Shown: positions 32,001 through 40,402 of the stretch, in pieces
How the letters are laid out: each line of letters opens with the position of its first letter
How positions within the stretch are numbered: position 1 is the first letter of the stretch
Source: Plasmodiophora brassicae
Lineage: Eukaryota > Endomyxa > Phytomyxea > Plasmodiophorida > Plasmodiophoridae
NCBI GenBank assembly: GCA_039704465.1
Contig: JASFAU010000001.1
Span: forward strand, 248,001 to 312,000
Direction: 5' to 3'
DNA: 64,000 nucleotides
Notes under the pieces: generated by a model
Seen by the model: only the letters and a program-made list of their open reading frames with translations
Databases searched by the model: none
Told to the model about the DNA's origin: nothing
Translations under genes and position numbers: made by a program

Positions 32001-32264
32001 TAATAGCGATGGCAAGGCGGAAGTATGCCCGGCGCGAAGCCCTTCAATAGCGAGGAACATGCGCCTGCGATTGATCGGATCGTCCACTCCTAGTCCCACA
32101 AGGTCCTGCTCCTTGATTGATAATAGGTCTGTGCCGGAGACGTGATTGCGACGGAACCGCTCCGCATAGCGAGAGGCGCCAATGGATTCCAACCACGCAA
32201 GCACCTGCGCTGGCGTCCATGACGCCACATCGGCGGGCAGCGACGCGCGATCGGGCGCGTCCAT
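29067..32264 (-). CDS. Cyclic-nucleotide-gated-type cation channel with N-terminal SAM domain
   Basis: Multi-exon, about 900 residues. Residues 15-80 form a SAM domain (WTPAQVLAWLESIGASRYAE, DLVGLGVDDPINRRRMFLAI). A charged linker follows, then S1 (MIMLCVLYFVVMTPVDLV), S2-S3 (FDIVLDCVFIFDLVLNFF), a basic S4 (RGFKLARVLKLSRITKRL), S5, the pore (YYWSILATTSAGSNIQPDTD) and S6. A cyclic-nucleotide-binding domain lies at 29960-29440 (MFNSLSEQCLLAIISSL, then KTYVPKEYICLKGE), and a tail ends at 29067. Architecture fits CNG/HCN/EAG-type channels opened by cAMP or cGMP. The pore lacks the GYG/GFG potassium filter, so it may be non-selective. The SAM domain suggests oligomer scaffolding. The introns at 29763-29820 and 29360-29440 are clear; others are less exact. 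Confidence 0.85.
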
Positions 32265-32399
32265 ACGTTAATCGACGTGGTACAGCGATCGACCACTACA
32301 TAAATGCGCTGGGCCAGGTACCAGACATGACGAAACGAACCGAGCACATGAAACGACCCTTGCGCGTTATATATGGTGACAGTTGCAGAGCCGAAACGC

Positions 32400-33248
32400 C
32401 TACTTAAACGCGAATCTGGACATGACGCCCCAGTGATCGGACGGGAACACGTCGAACGGGGGAGGGAGTTTCTGTTTCGCAACTGTGGCGAAACCGCTCG
32501 TCGACAACGACGACTCGCTGAAGAATATGCGATCAAATCGGCATTGGGCGCTGTAGGGCGTGTTCAGGTTGCGATTGATCCTGGTGTCCCAGGTGGCTTT
32601 GTGGTCCTGCTTCATACCACACTCGATCCATGCGTCCTTGATGCCCGCCGGCATGCTGAACGCATCACGGTTGCCGAGATTCGTGTCGCCAGCGAAAATC
32701 CACGGCGTGTCCACCGCGTTCAACGCATCGAATGACCATTGCAATTGCTTCAGACGAACCGCCTGGTAGTCCTTCAGCGATTCCAGATGCGCTGTGGCGA
32801 TGACGAGAGGGTGTCCTCGGAATTCAGTCGTTACTGTGTGCAATTGCCTTGGGCCCATCACGGAATTCGGGAGGTCGCGGCTGGAAGCGGCGCGATGCGG
32901 CAGGACCGATTCGCGCAGGAAGATTGCTTCGCCGTATCCGCGAGGCAGGATGGTGCTGCGCGTTGTGAACCCCAGTGAACCCATCAGCGGGCGGATGTAC
33001 GCGAACATGTCGGGGCGCAGCTCCTGGAGCACGACAGCGTGCGCGTCAACGTCGCCAACCGTCCGCACGATGGCATCGAGACGCGCCGCCGTGTGGACGT
33101 CGTCGAACCAGGCGTTCATCGACAGCAGCGTGAACTGATTCGGACCAGCAGCACCGTCCGCGTCCCTCTCCCGCAGGCACGCGTCGCACACCAGGTGCAT
33201 CGACTCGTTCTCCAGCGTGCATGCCGGGCATGCCCACGACGACGCCAT
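32400..33248 (-). CDS. TDP2-like endonuclease/exonuclease/phosphatase with RanBP2-type zinc finger
   Basis: Single exon; the start at 33248 (MASSWACPACTLENE) puts a RanBP2-type zinc finger at residues 5-28 (W-x-C-x2-C...N...C-x2-C). The catalytic domain has the EEP motifs in the tyrosyl-DNA phosphodiesterase 2 form: LLSMNAWFDD, VLQELRPD (metal-binding Glu), ATAHLES, FAGDTNLGNRD, RFDRIFF and PSDHWG. TDP2 removes topoisomerase II adducts from DNA 5' ends, and also VPg-type RNA links. Human TDP2 carries a UBA domain rather than this zinc finger; the zinc finger may bind ubiquitin or RNA. 282 residues. Confidence 0.82.
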   Translation of the reverse strand: MASSWACPACTLENESMHLVCDACLRERDADGAAGPNQFTLLSMNAWFDDVHTAARLDAIVRTVGDVDAHAVVLQELRPDMFAYIRPLMGSLGFTTRSTILPRGYGEAIFLRESVLPHRAASSRDLPNSVMGPRQLHTVTTEFRGHPLVIATAHLESLKDYQAVRLKQLQWSFDALNAVDTPWIFAGDTNLGNRDAFSMPAGIKDAWIECGMKQDHKATWDTRINRNLNTPYSAQCRFDRIFFSESSLSTSGFATVAKQKLPPPFDVFPSDHWGVMSRFAFK

Positions 33249-33336
33249 CGGACGCACGTGCCGACGACCGGCCCGAAAAATAGTGATTGACGTCGCGCGA
33301 CGACTCACTGAAACCTGCACCGTGATGGGTTATCAA

Positions 33337-33459
33337 CTGTGCCGCGACTGTCCGCTGCAGTCAACCAGCTGTGCCGCGACTGTCCGCTGCAGTCAACCAG
33401 CTGTGCCGCGACTGTCCGCTGCAGTCAACCAGCTGTGCCGCAACTGGCCGCTGCAGTCA
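33337..33459 (+). repeat. 32-bp tandem repeat, about 3.8 copies
   Basis: The unit CTGTGCCGCGACTGTCCGCT plus GCAGTCAACCAG occurs three times exactly and a fourth time with two mismatches and a truncated end. It lies between the TDP2-like start (33248, minus strand) and the nucleotidyltransferase start (33820, plus strand), so within their divergent promoter region. There are no spacers, so it is not a CRISPR array. Confidence 0.95.
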
Positions 33460-33819
33460 TGACGTTTACCGGCGGGGGGATTGCAGTTCCACGCGCTGCG
33501 CGTTGCAGTGACGACGATGGCGCCTGGACCGGAATCGTCAGCAGCTGTTCTTCGTGGACGGCGAGGTGCGCTTGGGTCGACGGCCGGCACATGCGCAAGC
33601 CAACCGCGTCCGCGCCAAGACTGGCACTGACTCATACACTGGCGGGTTCTCTGGGTCGCTCGCAGACATTTCCCAGTCCAAGCTCCGCAACGTATGTACA
33701 TACGTCTGCCGAGCTTGGCGCGGCACAACACTGCCGAGTAACGTTGCGGGTCCCATTTGCGTCACTCGTCGAGACAATATCCGGCGGGTTGTGGCGACCT
33801 GGCACCGGCGAAGTGGGCG

Positions 33820-35220
33820 ATGGGCGAATCCGGTCGGCCGCGCACAGCGTTCGTCTCGGGGTGCTATGACATCCTGCATGCCGGCCACGTCCAGTTCTTC
33901 ACGGAAGCGCGCGCCCTCGCCGACCGCCTCGTCGTGTCGTTCGCGTCCGCGGAAGGTGGGCATTGGCGCAGCGCGACACGCGTCCGCAGGCGTCTGAATT
34001 GCCTGGCCTAGTCCTGATGGCTCACAAACAACGGCGACCGTCGATCCCGGATGACCACAAGAAGGCCTTGATATTGGCCTTGCGAGTCGTCGACGAGGTC
34101 GTTGTCGGGCAAGGTCGAGAACTCGGCCTAGATTTCAAGGATGACTTCCTCCGGATTCGTCCAGACCTTCTTGGTGGGCTGATGATGCTCGCCTGCATCG
34201 CGCATGGACTGATTCGGCCGCTCCCAGTTGTGACCACGGATGATAAATATGGGATCATCAAACGCGACCTGTGCGATCAGGTTGGCGCGTCCTACATTGT
34301 GCTACCAAAGACGCCGCCGCTGTTCACCCCGACCTCCACCACAGAAATCGTCCGAAATATCAGGGCCCCTTCAGTGTGCCCATTACGCGTCGATTTCGCC
34401 GGGGGCTGGCTCGATGGTCGGGTATGCGTCCGTCCGCTAGACCGTTCCGCTGACACGCTGCGTTTAGTCCCGAGGTTCGCAGTTCCTGGCGCGTTCATCG
34501 TTAACTGTGCGATATCGCCCGCTGTCACACTCAACGAATGGCCATACGAGCTGAAATCTGGTCTCGGTGGGTCAGCGGCCTGGGCAATGCTTAACGGAGC
34601 AAATGGTGTCGAGTCCGAGCTCAACCTGGGTAATTGTGAGACCCACCAACGCGCACAAACGCAGACGCTGATTGCAGAACAGGAGTGGGATGGCAGGACC
34701 CTGCGATCGTATCGGAAGGCGGGCTGTGTGTATGGAAAAGCGGGGACACGCCCGAGCTCGAGATCAAGACCGACGGGAAGTTGCTTCGTGGGGTGATGTC
34801 ACTGTTCTGGACAGGACAGCAGCATCACACTCCAGGGGCGGCCAACGACATCAGAGATTATCAGGCCATTGCGAAGGCGGGACGCGTCGCTCGTGATGCC
34901 GTCTGGAGCAATAGCCTGACGCTTCTTGCCGATGCCGTTCGATTGTCGTACGATTTGCAACTCGGTGAAGCGACCGTTATCTGTGCGACTTTTCGTCACG
35001 TGGCTAACCGCCTTTTGTAGCCGAAGACATGAATAGGCTGCCTGGTGATGCCAACTGTCCAGTCAAGCTGCCTGTGAATCCGCTTGCCTTCAAGTACTGC
35101 GGTGGTGGCCATGGCGGGTACGCTGTCTACCTATTTCAGTCGGAGGACGACAGGGATCGGGTCTGCAGCGACGTACAGGGATTCCGTCCTATCGAACCTT
35201 CGACACGCGGGTGTCGATAG
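33820..35220 (+). CDS. Bifunctional sugar nucleotidyltransferase-GHMP kinase fusion
   Basis: Six exons joined by introns of about 50-65 nt that restore phase each time. The N-terminal third is a cytidylyltransferase fold ([20 protein letters not shown], HxGH motif; [17 protein letters not shown]; later [14 protein letters not shown] with the STTEIV signature). The rest is a GHMP-kinase domain: [10 protein letters not shown], the ATP loop [14 protein letters not shown], and [16 protein letters not shown] at the end. The combination means one protein phosphorylates a sugar and activates the sugar phosphate with a nucleotide, as in L-fucose or heptose salvage. The best resemblance I recall is to fusion proteins of Planctomycetes/Verrucomicrobia-type bacteria, but the substrate is unknown. 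Bacterial ancestry is an inference. Confidence 0.75.
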
Positions 35221-35414
35221 ACATTCAACCTATCTGCACAATATTGCTACTAGGGTTTGAGATTGGTTACCTACTTTCCAGACGCCCGTCTGCAGAGCAG
35301 TCCCTTTGGTTGGGAGTCAGAAATCGTAGCAGCTATGGTGACGTTTGACAGTGTACAAACGCGCGCTTCGTGTGGTGTTGACAGTCGCCGTGCGTTTCTA
35401 TCGTATCACTTTAG

Positions 35415-36070
35415 CTATTGGGGTTCGGGATTCGCCATCTCTTTCCACACATCCGTAAGGAACCGTACGTCTTGTCCTTCTGGTGCGTCCCATTTTCCGA
35501 TCATCTCCCTCGTTCGGGTGTCGGAGAACACAGCCGGTACAGTTACAGTCGACAAGACACTTTCGAGAACAACCGGCTCCTGTGCAGATGTACGGTCAGG
35601 GTCGCGCTGACAACAGAAATGCGTCTCTTTCGCACCACGTTGAACATGGCGGCCAGCGCCTCTGGTGCGTTCTTGTTAGGGTCCTTCCGATGCATGACGA
35701 TCAAATCGGCCCATTCGGTCCCAGTTAGACGCCCTGACATCACCGGCGGGATGAACTCCCCGCCAGAAACCTTGTTCCTTGGCAGCGGGCGACTCGACGA
35801 TTTGGTCGTGATCGTTGGCGGCGCCTTCACATCGACACTCGCGACCTGATTCAACATCGCCACGTACGACTCGTCCTTCTCCTGAGCGACGGACGTTGCG
35901 CCGGCCTTCACAAAGTCACGCCCGCGCAGCGCCGACCTCGGCATCGTATCGTCACCGCCCACCAACCCGCCAGATCGAACCGGACCGGCCGTACCCGCCG
36001 GCGCTGCCGTCCCTCGGCTCACGGCGCTTGCAGCTGCCGGCGCCGCCCGTCGACTGCCCCAATTCCCCAT
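35415..36070 (-). CDS. NDUFAF4-like complex I assembly factor (tentative)
   Basis: Exons 36070-35639 and 35579-35415 with a 59-nt intron give 198 residues. The protein starts MGNWGSR, with Gly2 and a small residue pattern fitting N-myristoylation, as in NDUFAF4. The conserved core RPLPRNKVSGGEFIPPVMSG, then LTGTEWADLIV and APEALAAMFN, resembles the NDUFAF4 stretch around its 'PKGKISIVEALTLLNNHK' segment, and the tail after the intron fits the family's last helix. NDUFAF4 assists mitochondrial complex I assembly. Similarity is modest, so the name is a working one. Confidence 0.5.
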
Positions 36071-36091
36071 TGAGGCAAAATGGCCCCTGCC

Positions 36092-36742
36092 TCAGTGGAA
36101 TGACCGGCGCCCTCGCAACGATGATTGATGGACAGGATGCAGCAGGCATGCCGCAAAGCATTTGTCACGAGAAAGCTGGAGACAGACATGTAAGAAGTCG
36201 GCGTGCGTCAGGAGCACTCGGATAGGAACGAATCGTTCCAGAACGGGATCTCTGTTCAGGAGATCGTCGGCAAGCAGCTGGTTGCCATGACCAGAGCGGC
36301 GAAGACCGCATTCAAAGTGAACCTCGGTATCATCAACAGAGGGTCTCGAGGCCAGCGTCTTCCCAGAGAGTTCGATTAGAAGGGTCGTCGTGCCCTGGTT
36401 GGACGTCGCAGGCGCCTCGGTCTCGAGCCAGGGCCGGGGACCGTACTTCCAAGCAATGATTAACCGCGAACGTCTCCTGGTCGGCAATGGCAGCAACGAG
36501 GTGACAGCGGTCGCCGCGGCGGCGCTGTCCCAGCCGCCAATTAAATGCAACCCATAAAACGTACGATGAGTTCCCTGGTGACGATGGCCGAAGTTCCTGT
36601 CGGGTCTGTGCAGGACAACTTTCTGTGTCCGGAGAGTATAGGTGGCATGCGAATTGCAATTTCGGGTGACGCGCACGTACTGATGACATCCGATCATTTG
36701 GTCGGCATTCAACTGTCGCCCTTGTGGATATCGAGGGGACAC
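36092..36742 (-). CDS. Uncertain coding region, unresolved gene
   Basis: A 216-codon minus-strand frame is open here, with another coding-like frame (around 36700-36550, ELIVRF) partly overlapping it. A splice near 36560-36470 would join them. Nothing resembles a known domain. The region is probably part of a real minus-strand gene ending just before the NDUFAF4-like start, but I cannot give its exons. Confidence 0.25.
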   Translation of the reverse strand: MSPRYPQGRQLNADQMIGCHQYVRVTRNCNSHATYTLRTQKVVLHRPDRNFGHRHQGTHRTFYGLHLIGGWDSAAAATAVTSLLPLPTRRRSRLIIAWKYGPRPWLETEAPATSNQGTTTLLIELSGKTLASRPSVDDTEVHFECGLRRSGHGNQLLADDLLNRDPVLERFVPIRVLLTHADFLHVCLQLSRDKCFAACLLHPVHQSSLRGRRSFH

Positions 36743-37165
36743 GTCGGGGCCGTGATGCCAGCCGGGACGCAGCAGGAAAGGAACGCCCGGTCAGCGTCGT
36801 CACGAGCAGGAACCTTGACAGCGATCGACAACGAGAGGCGCGCGTCCCTCGCGTCGTAATCTCAGAATGCGACGAAGCGTTTGAGTACGTACCCATCTGA
36901 CGTTGTTCTGGATGAACCTGATGATTTTGGTTAGTTGACGCTCTGCAAGCAGTTGAGGTTAATGCATGGTTCAACGTTAGCTTCGTGCTGCTTCATGAGC
37001 CCCATGAAAAGCATGCACATCCTCTGTTCGCCAGCAGCGTCAACAGTCACGATGAGGTCATGGTGGGAAATTTGAAAAACCCAACTTTAGCGACGACGTC
37101 GACCGGCTCCTGTTGTATTGTAATAGAGGTGGCAGGTTTCCAGTTGTTGTCGCAAAAATAAATAT
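36743..37165 (+). other. Gene-free stretch before the tRNA
   Basis: No gene supported. The stretch just before the tRNA 3' end on this strand is A/T-rich (around 37070-37165), unlike the GC-rich surroundings, and would include the tRNA's termination region. Confidence 0.4.
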
Positions 37166-37236
37166 TGCATCGTCCGCGAATCGAACGCGGGACGTCTCGT
37201 TGGAAGCGAGACATTTTACCACTAAACTAACGATGC
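37166..37236 (-). tRNA. tRNA-Gly (anticodon UCC)
   Basis: On the minus strand a 71-nt cloverleaf can be drawn. The 7-bp acceptor stem is GCATCGT with ACGATGC. The D-arm contains AGTGGTA. The anticodon stem TCTCG/CGAGA has loop CTTCCAA (anticodon TCC), and the T-stem CCGCG/CGCGG has loop TTCGATT. A is the discriminator base. No intron. The next plus-strand gene (elongin B) starts only 120 bases away. Confidence 0.95.
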
Positions 37237-37357
37237 GCCAGCGCTGGCCAGGGTTTCAATTCGCCTCTACAAATATATTTCAAAGTTGCGTGAAATTTTT
37301 TGATTGGCGGGGTCCGGTTTGCAAGCGTGGCTTGCGCTTGCCATACCAAACGGGCCG

Positions 37358-37782
37358 ATGGGCGGGCGCGGCGAGTACCTGCGATTGAAGCGGCAGAAGA
37401 CAACTGTGTTTGTACACGCTGACCCGGAGGACACGATACGAACAGTGAAGGAAAGGCTGGGCGAGGCGATCGGTGTGACGCCCGAAGATATTCGCGTGCA
37501 CCGATCGTTGGATGAAGGCAACCCGCCACTTGATGAATCATTGTCGTTAGTGGAACTGTCAATTGCCAACGATGTGGAATTATACTTCGCCTTAAAAATC
37601 AAACCAGACAAACCGCCAGGTCCGTATTGCATGCCATTGACTGTTCGCAGAATGACTTGACTGACTTTGAGGGCTCGTCAGAGGAAACTGGAGAGGAAGC
37701 AGAGGAAGAAACTGAAGAGACATGGGAGAAACCAGTTGCTGAGCTTATATCGTTCGGCGAGCAGCTTTCCAGCTCCACGTGA
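37358..37782 (+). CDS. ELOB: Elongin B (ubiquitin-like) protein
   Basis: Exons 37358-37619 and 37682-37782 (62-nt intron) give 120 residues, close to human elongin B (118). The ubiquitin-like fold shows EYLRLKRQKTTVFVHADPED, then TIRTVKERLGEAIGV, DIRVHRSLDEGNPPLDES and VELYFALK. The C-terminal part is very acidic (EETGEEAEEETEETWE) before a short conserved helix. Elongin B pairs with elongin C, a Skp1 relative, in transcription elongation and in cullin-2/5 ubiquitin ligases. The start at 37358 is chosen because upstream codons look non-coding. Confidence 0.85.
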
Positions 37783-38290
37783 ACAACCCTGTAAGGCCAT
37801 CGCGGCCAGAGTCTAATGTATTATTCCGTCGACAGCATCCCAGTAGTGGAGATTTGCTTCTGCACATCGCGTCCGTCAGCATTCCTTATACAGATGACAT
37901 TTTAGAGCGGTGTGCCTTCCCAAGGTCTGATCATGACGTCATGGCCCACGCCTCGAAACTGTATGGAATTGGATGGCGTCCAATAACGCTCCGGTTTCTT
38001 TCCGAATGCGGGGATGCACTGCGCGCTTAGAGCGGCCAGTATTATACCAGGAAGCGTGTGATCTTGAACTTACACCATATAGTGGCTAGCTTCGCGATCT
38101 CCAAATTCACATGCAAATCGGGACGAAGCAGAGAAGTGAGGACACACGACTGTCACGTGTCAGACACCCTAACCTCGCCGACTAAAGTTCGGTACCGTAA
38201 CAACAACGATATCCCTCAAATAGCGAAATATGCGTTTTCATCGTTCATAACGCTGGGGCCCGCTGGACGATTGGCACCCACAGACAACGC
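37783..38290 (+). other. Gene-free or unresolved stretch
   Basis: An 83-codon frame at 37779-38030 lacks an ATG start and known domain; it may be a stray open frame downstream of elongin B. Nothing else here is supported. The next gene, on the minus strand, ends at 38291, so this is a convergent 3' region. Confidence 0.35.
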
Positions 38291-39418
38291 TCACTTCTGG
38301 GAGTACAAGGCAAAGATGTTGCCGTCGAGATCCTGACAATCGGCAGCGAAGCCATGGCCACCCATAATCTCGTACTTCTCCTTGATAACCTTGCCGCCAG
38401 CGGCAACGACCTTCTTGATGTGTTCCTCAATGTCGCACTGGTAATATGGCATGTGGGAAGCGATGCGCACCCCGGCAATCTCACGGTCGTCGTCAACCTT
38501 CGGGAATCCACCATCCACTTTGGGTCGCACAACGTAAGTACGGGTAGCACACGAATGACGGGCGACTCTGACTAACCGAAGCCCCAATCAGTGTTCCTGG
38601 GCCCAGAGTTGTACCCGACGTAGCCTCCCCAGTCAGCAACATTCCACCCGAAAACGTCCGCATAAAACTTGGAATTCTCTGCAGGGTTCTACAAAGGAAG
38701 CCCTTTAGCCAACACGAATGAATACGTTGGCGTTATCGTCGCACCTTGGAAGGGATCTCGAAATGGCATATCGTCGCACCTTTTCGTGGCGGACGGTAAC
38801 TGGATTGATCGTCGAGCGCTTCGCGGATACGGCCGAACAGCTCTTTCGTCCATACTTCCGCGATGGAGTCCTTCTCATTCGCTGGGACATTCAGATGCGA
38901 CAGGAAGATCTTCGTGGGATAGCAGCCCTTCTCCAAACGGATGACCAAGGTCGGTGTAGATGAACCGGTGTCCTCCCAGTGCTTGGCACGCCACTCTTGC
39001 ACTAACAATACGCACTCCAGTCAGCAGAGAAGGGCAACCCATGCAGAACGCCTACCGATTAGCTTGTTGGGTACCACGTGCAAGTTCTTGCAGTACATGT
39101 CATCTGTGGACCATTCCTGGCCGATCTTGGTGGAGAACGACGGAGGGATACCGGCCCCCTTGTTCTTCTTCGGATCCGTCAGCACCCCAAATACCTGCAC
39201 GAACACGAATCACATTCGTCACGGGTGCTCCGCCGCGGGCGTAGGTAACCGACCTGTTCGATCGGCTTCGAGAACCCGTCGCTGATCTCGACATCAGCCA
39301 GCTCGACATCAACCTTCGCCTTCTTGCTCTTCACCATCCGCGCTGACGTCGACGAGTATTGTCTAGCAACGTGCCCGACGATCCAAAACGTTCGCCGACC
39401 GCCCAACGGGGGCCCCAT
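38291..39418 (-). CDS. AHSA1-like domain fused to a glyoxalase/VOC domain, probable mitochondrial
   Basis: Five exons on the minus strand joined by introns of about 54-65 nt in consistent phase. The long start (39418) adds a basic leader (RRTFWIVGHVARQYSSTSAR) that looks like a mitochondrial presequence; the shorter start is at 39337 (MVKSKKAK). The first domain matches the AHSA1/SRPBCC fold: VFGVLTDPKK, FSTKIGQEWSTDDMYCKNLH, VQEWRAKHW, and the C-terminal helix IAEVWTKELFGRIREALDD. Then comes GATICHFEIPSKNPAE, NSKFYADVFGWNVADWGGYV and GGHGFAADCQDLDGNIFALY, a VOC (glyoxalase/bleomycin-resistance) domain. AHSA1 proteins regulate Hsp90 or bind hydrophobic ligands; VOC proteins are metal-dependent. 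The fused function is unknown. Confidence 0.75.
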
Positions 39419-39440
39419 GGGAACTGCTGACGGTGGCTGA

Positions 39441-40283
39441 GTGGCCCCCCGTCCGCGAACGATCTATTTCCGGGGCGGGGGGACCGGGGCCGCCAATCTG
39501 CAAGAGTTATGCAAACTCTGTCGCGAAGTTTACGTCATCGTCGGGCGGCGGCGGCCGGGCAGGAAACAGCTGCTTCGCGCCTTTCCCGATCGCCGTTCCC
39601 CTGAACCACCACAGCCTGAGGTCCGGGTTTACCTCGACCTTGGGTCGCCTTGGTCCTTCCTGGGGTTTACCCAGCTCGGCAGGATATTCGCCGGCCGTTG
39701 TCGCGTTGTCGTGGTCCCTATCCTCGTCGGCATCGTGTTCCGAGAGGTCGGGACCCCGAACTTACCGTCAGCCGCCCTCTCTGAAACGAAGCGTCGCTAC
39801 GCTGCCGATGACTTGCAACGGTGGGCGGCGTTCTGGGGCGAACCGTGCACAATGCCGTCCTTCTTCCCTCTGCGTTCCGTACTGCCCTGTCGCGTTTGCA
39901 TTATCGAGCCAAGAGCAATGGGGGCGCTGTTTCGTGCGGTCTGGCAACAGAACAAGAACGTCGGTGAGGCAGCCATTCTTTGCGACGTGTTAAACGGAGC
40001 TGGGTTCCCCGGCGAACGCCTCGTCAACCGGGCCGCAACAGACCCACACGTCAAGAAACAACTTGCCGAGAACACAGCGACAGCATTGCAGCGCGGCGTG
40101 ATCGGCGTCCCTACGTACGAGGTTGCCGACAAGCCCAGCGCCAGCTCGCTCTTGCTGTTCGGCCAGGATCGCACGGACCAGCTGCTGGATATCCTCGCCG
40201 GCTGGCAGCCTTCCCCACCGAACGCTGCACAGCAACGCGCTCTGAACAAGCTCCAACTATTCGCCCACAGCAGTAGATTGTAG
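39441..40283 (+). CDS. DsbA-like thioredoxin protein, HCCA isomerase/GST-kappa type
   Basis: The catalytic-looking frame is clear from about 39616 (EVRVYLDLGSPWSFLGFTQL, with the Ser in the S/C-x-x position of GST-kappa and 2-hydroxychromene-2-carboxylate isomerase), through GEPCTMPSFFPLRSVLPCRV and ENTATALQRGVIGVPTYEV to the stop at 40283. These proteins bind glutathione and act in peroxisomes or mitochondria, or in aromatic breakdown. The 5' end is unresolved: the frame opens without an ATG at 39441. An Arg-rich start in another frame near 39510 (MQTLSRSLRHRRAAAAG) could be a leader exon. The divergent AHSA1-VOC gene starts nearby. Confidence 0.65.
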   Translation: MAPRPRTIYFRGGGTGAANLQELCKLCREVYVIVGRRRPGRKQLLRAFPDRRSPEPPQPEVRVYLDLGSPWSFLGFTQLGRIFAGRCRVVVVPILVGIVFREVGTPNLPSAALSETKRRYAADDLQRWAAFWGEPCTMPSFFPLRSVLPCRVCIIEPRAMGALFRAVWQQNKNVGEAAILCDVLNGAGFPGERLVNRAATDPHVKKQLAENTATALQRGVIGVPTYEVADKPSASSLLLFGQDRTDQLLDILAGWQPSPPNAAQQRALNKLQLFAHSSRL

Positions 40284-40402
40284 TGAAGGGCAAATACCCC
40301 CGTTCCTGTTTGTTCGCTAGTTGACGTAATGCAACAGAGCCGCCGCATTCAGGTCGCGTCTGACCGGGCCACTGGTCGTTTTCGTGGCGTCGTCGCGTCG
40401 GG

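Noticed and set aside
33337..33459. CRISPR-like direct repeats
   Set aside because: Units abut without spacers, and the genome is eukaryotic.
37779..38030. 83-codon plus-strand frame after elongin B
   Set aside because: No ATG start, overlaps the elongin B stop, no domain; not enough to call a gene.
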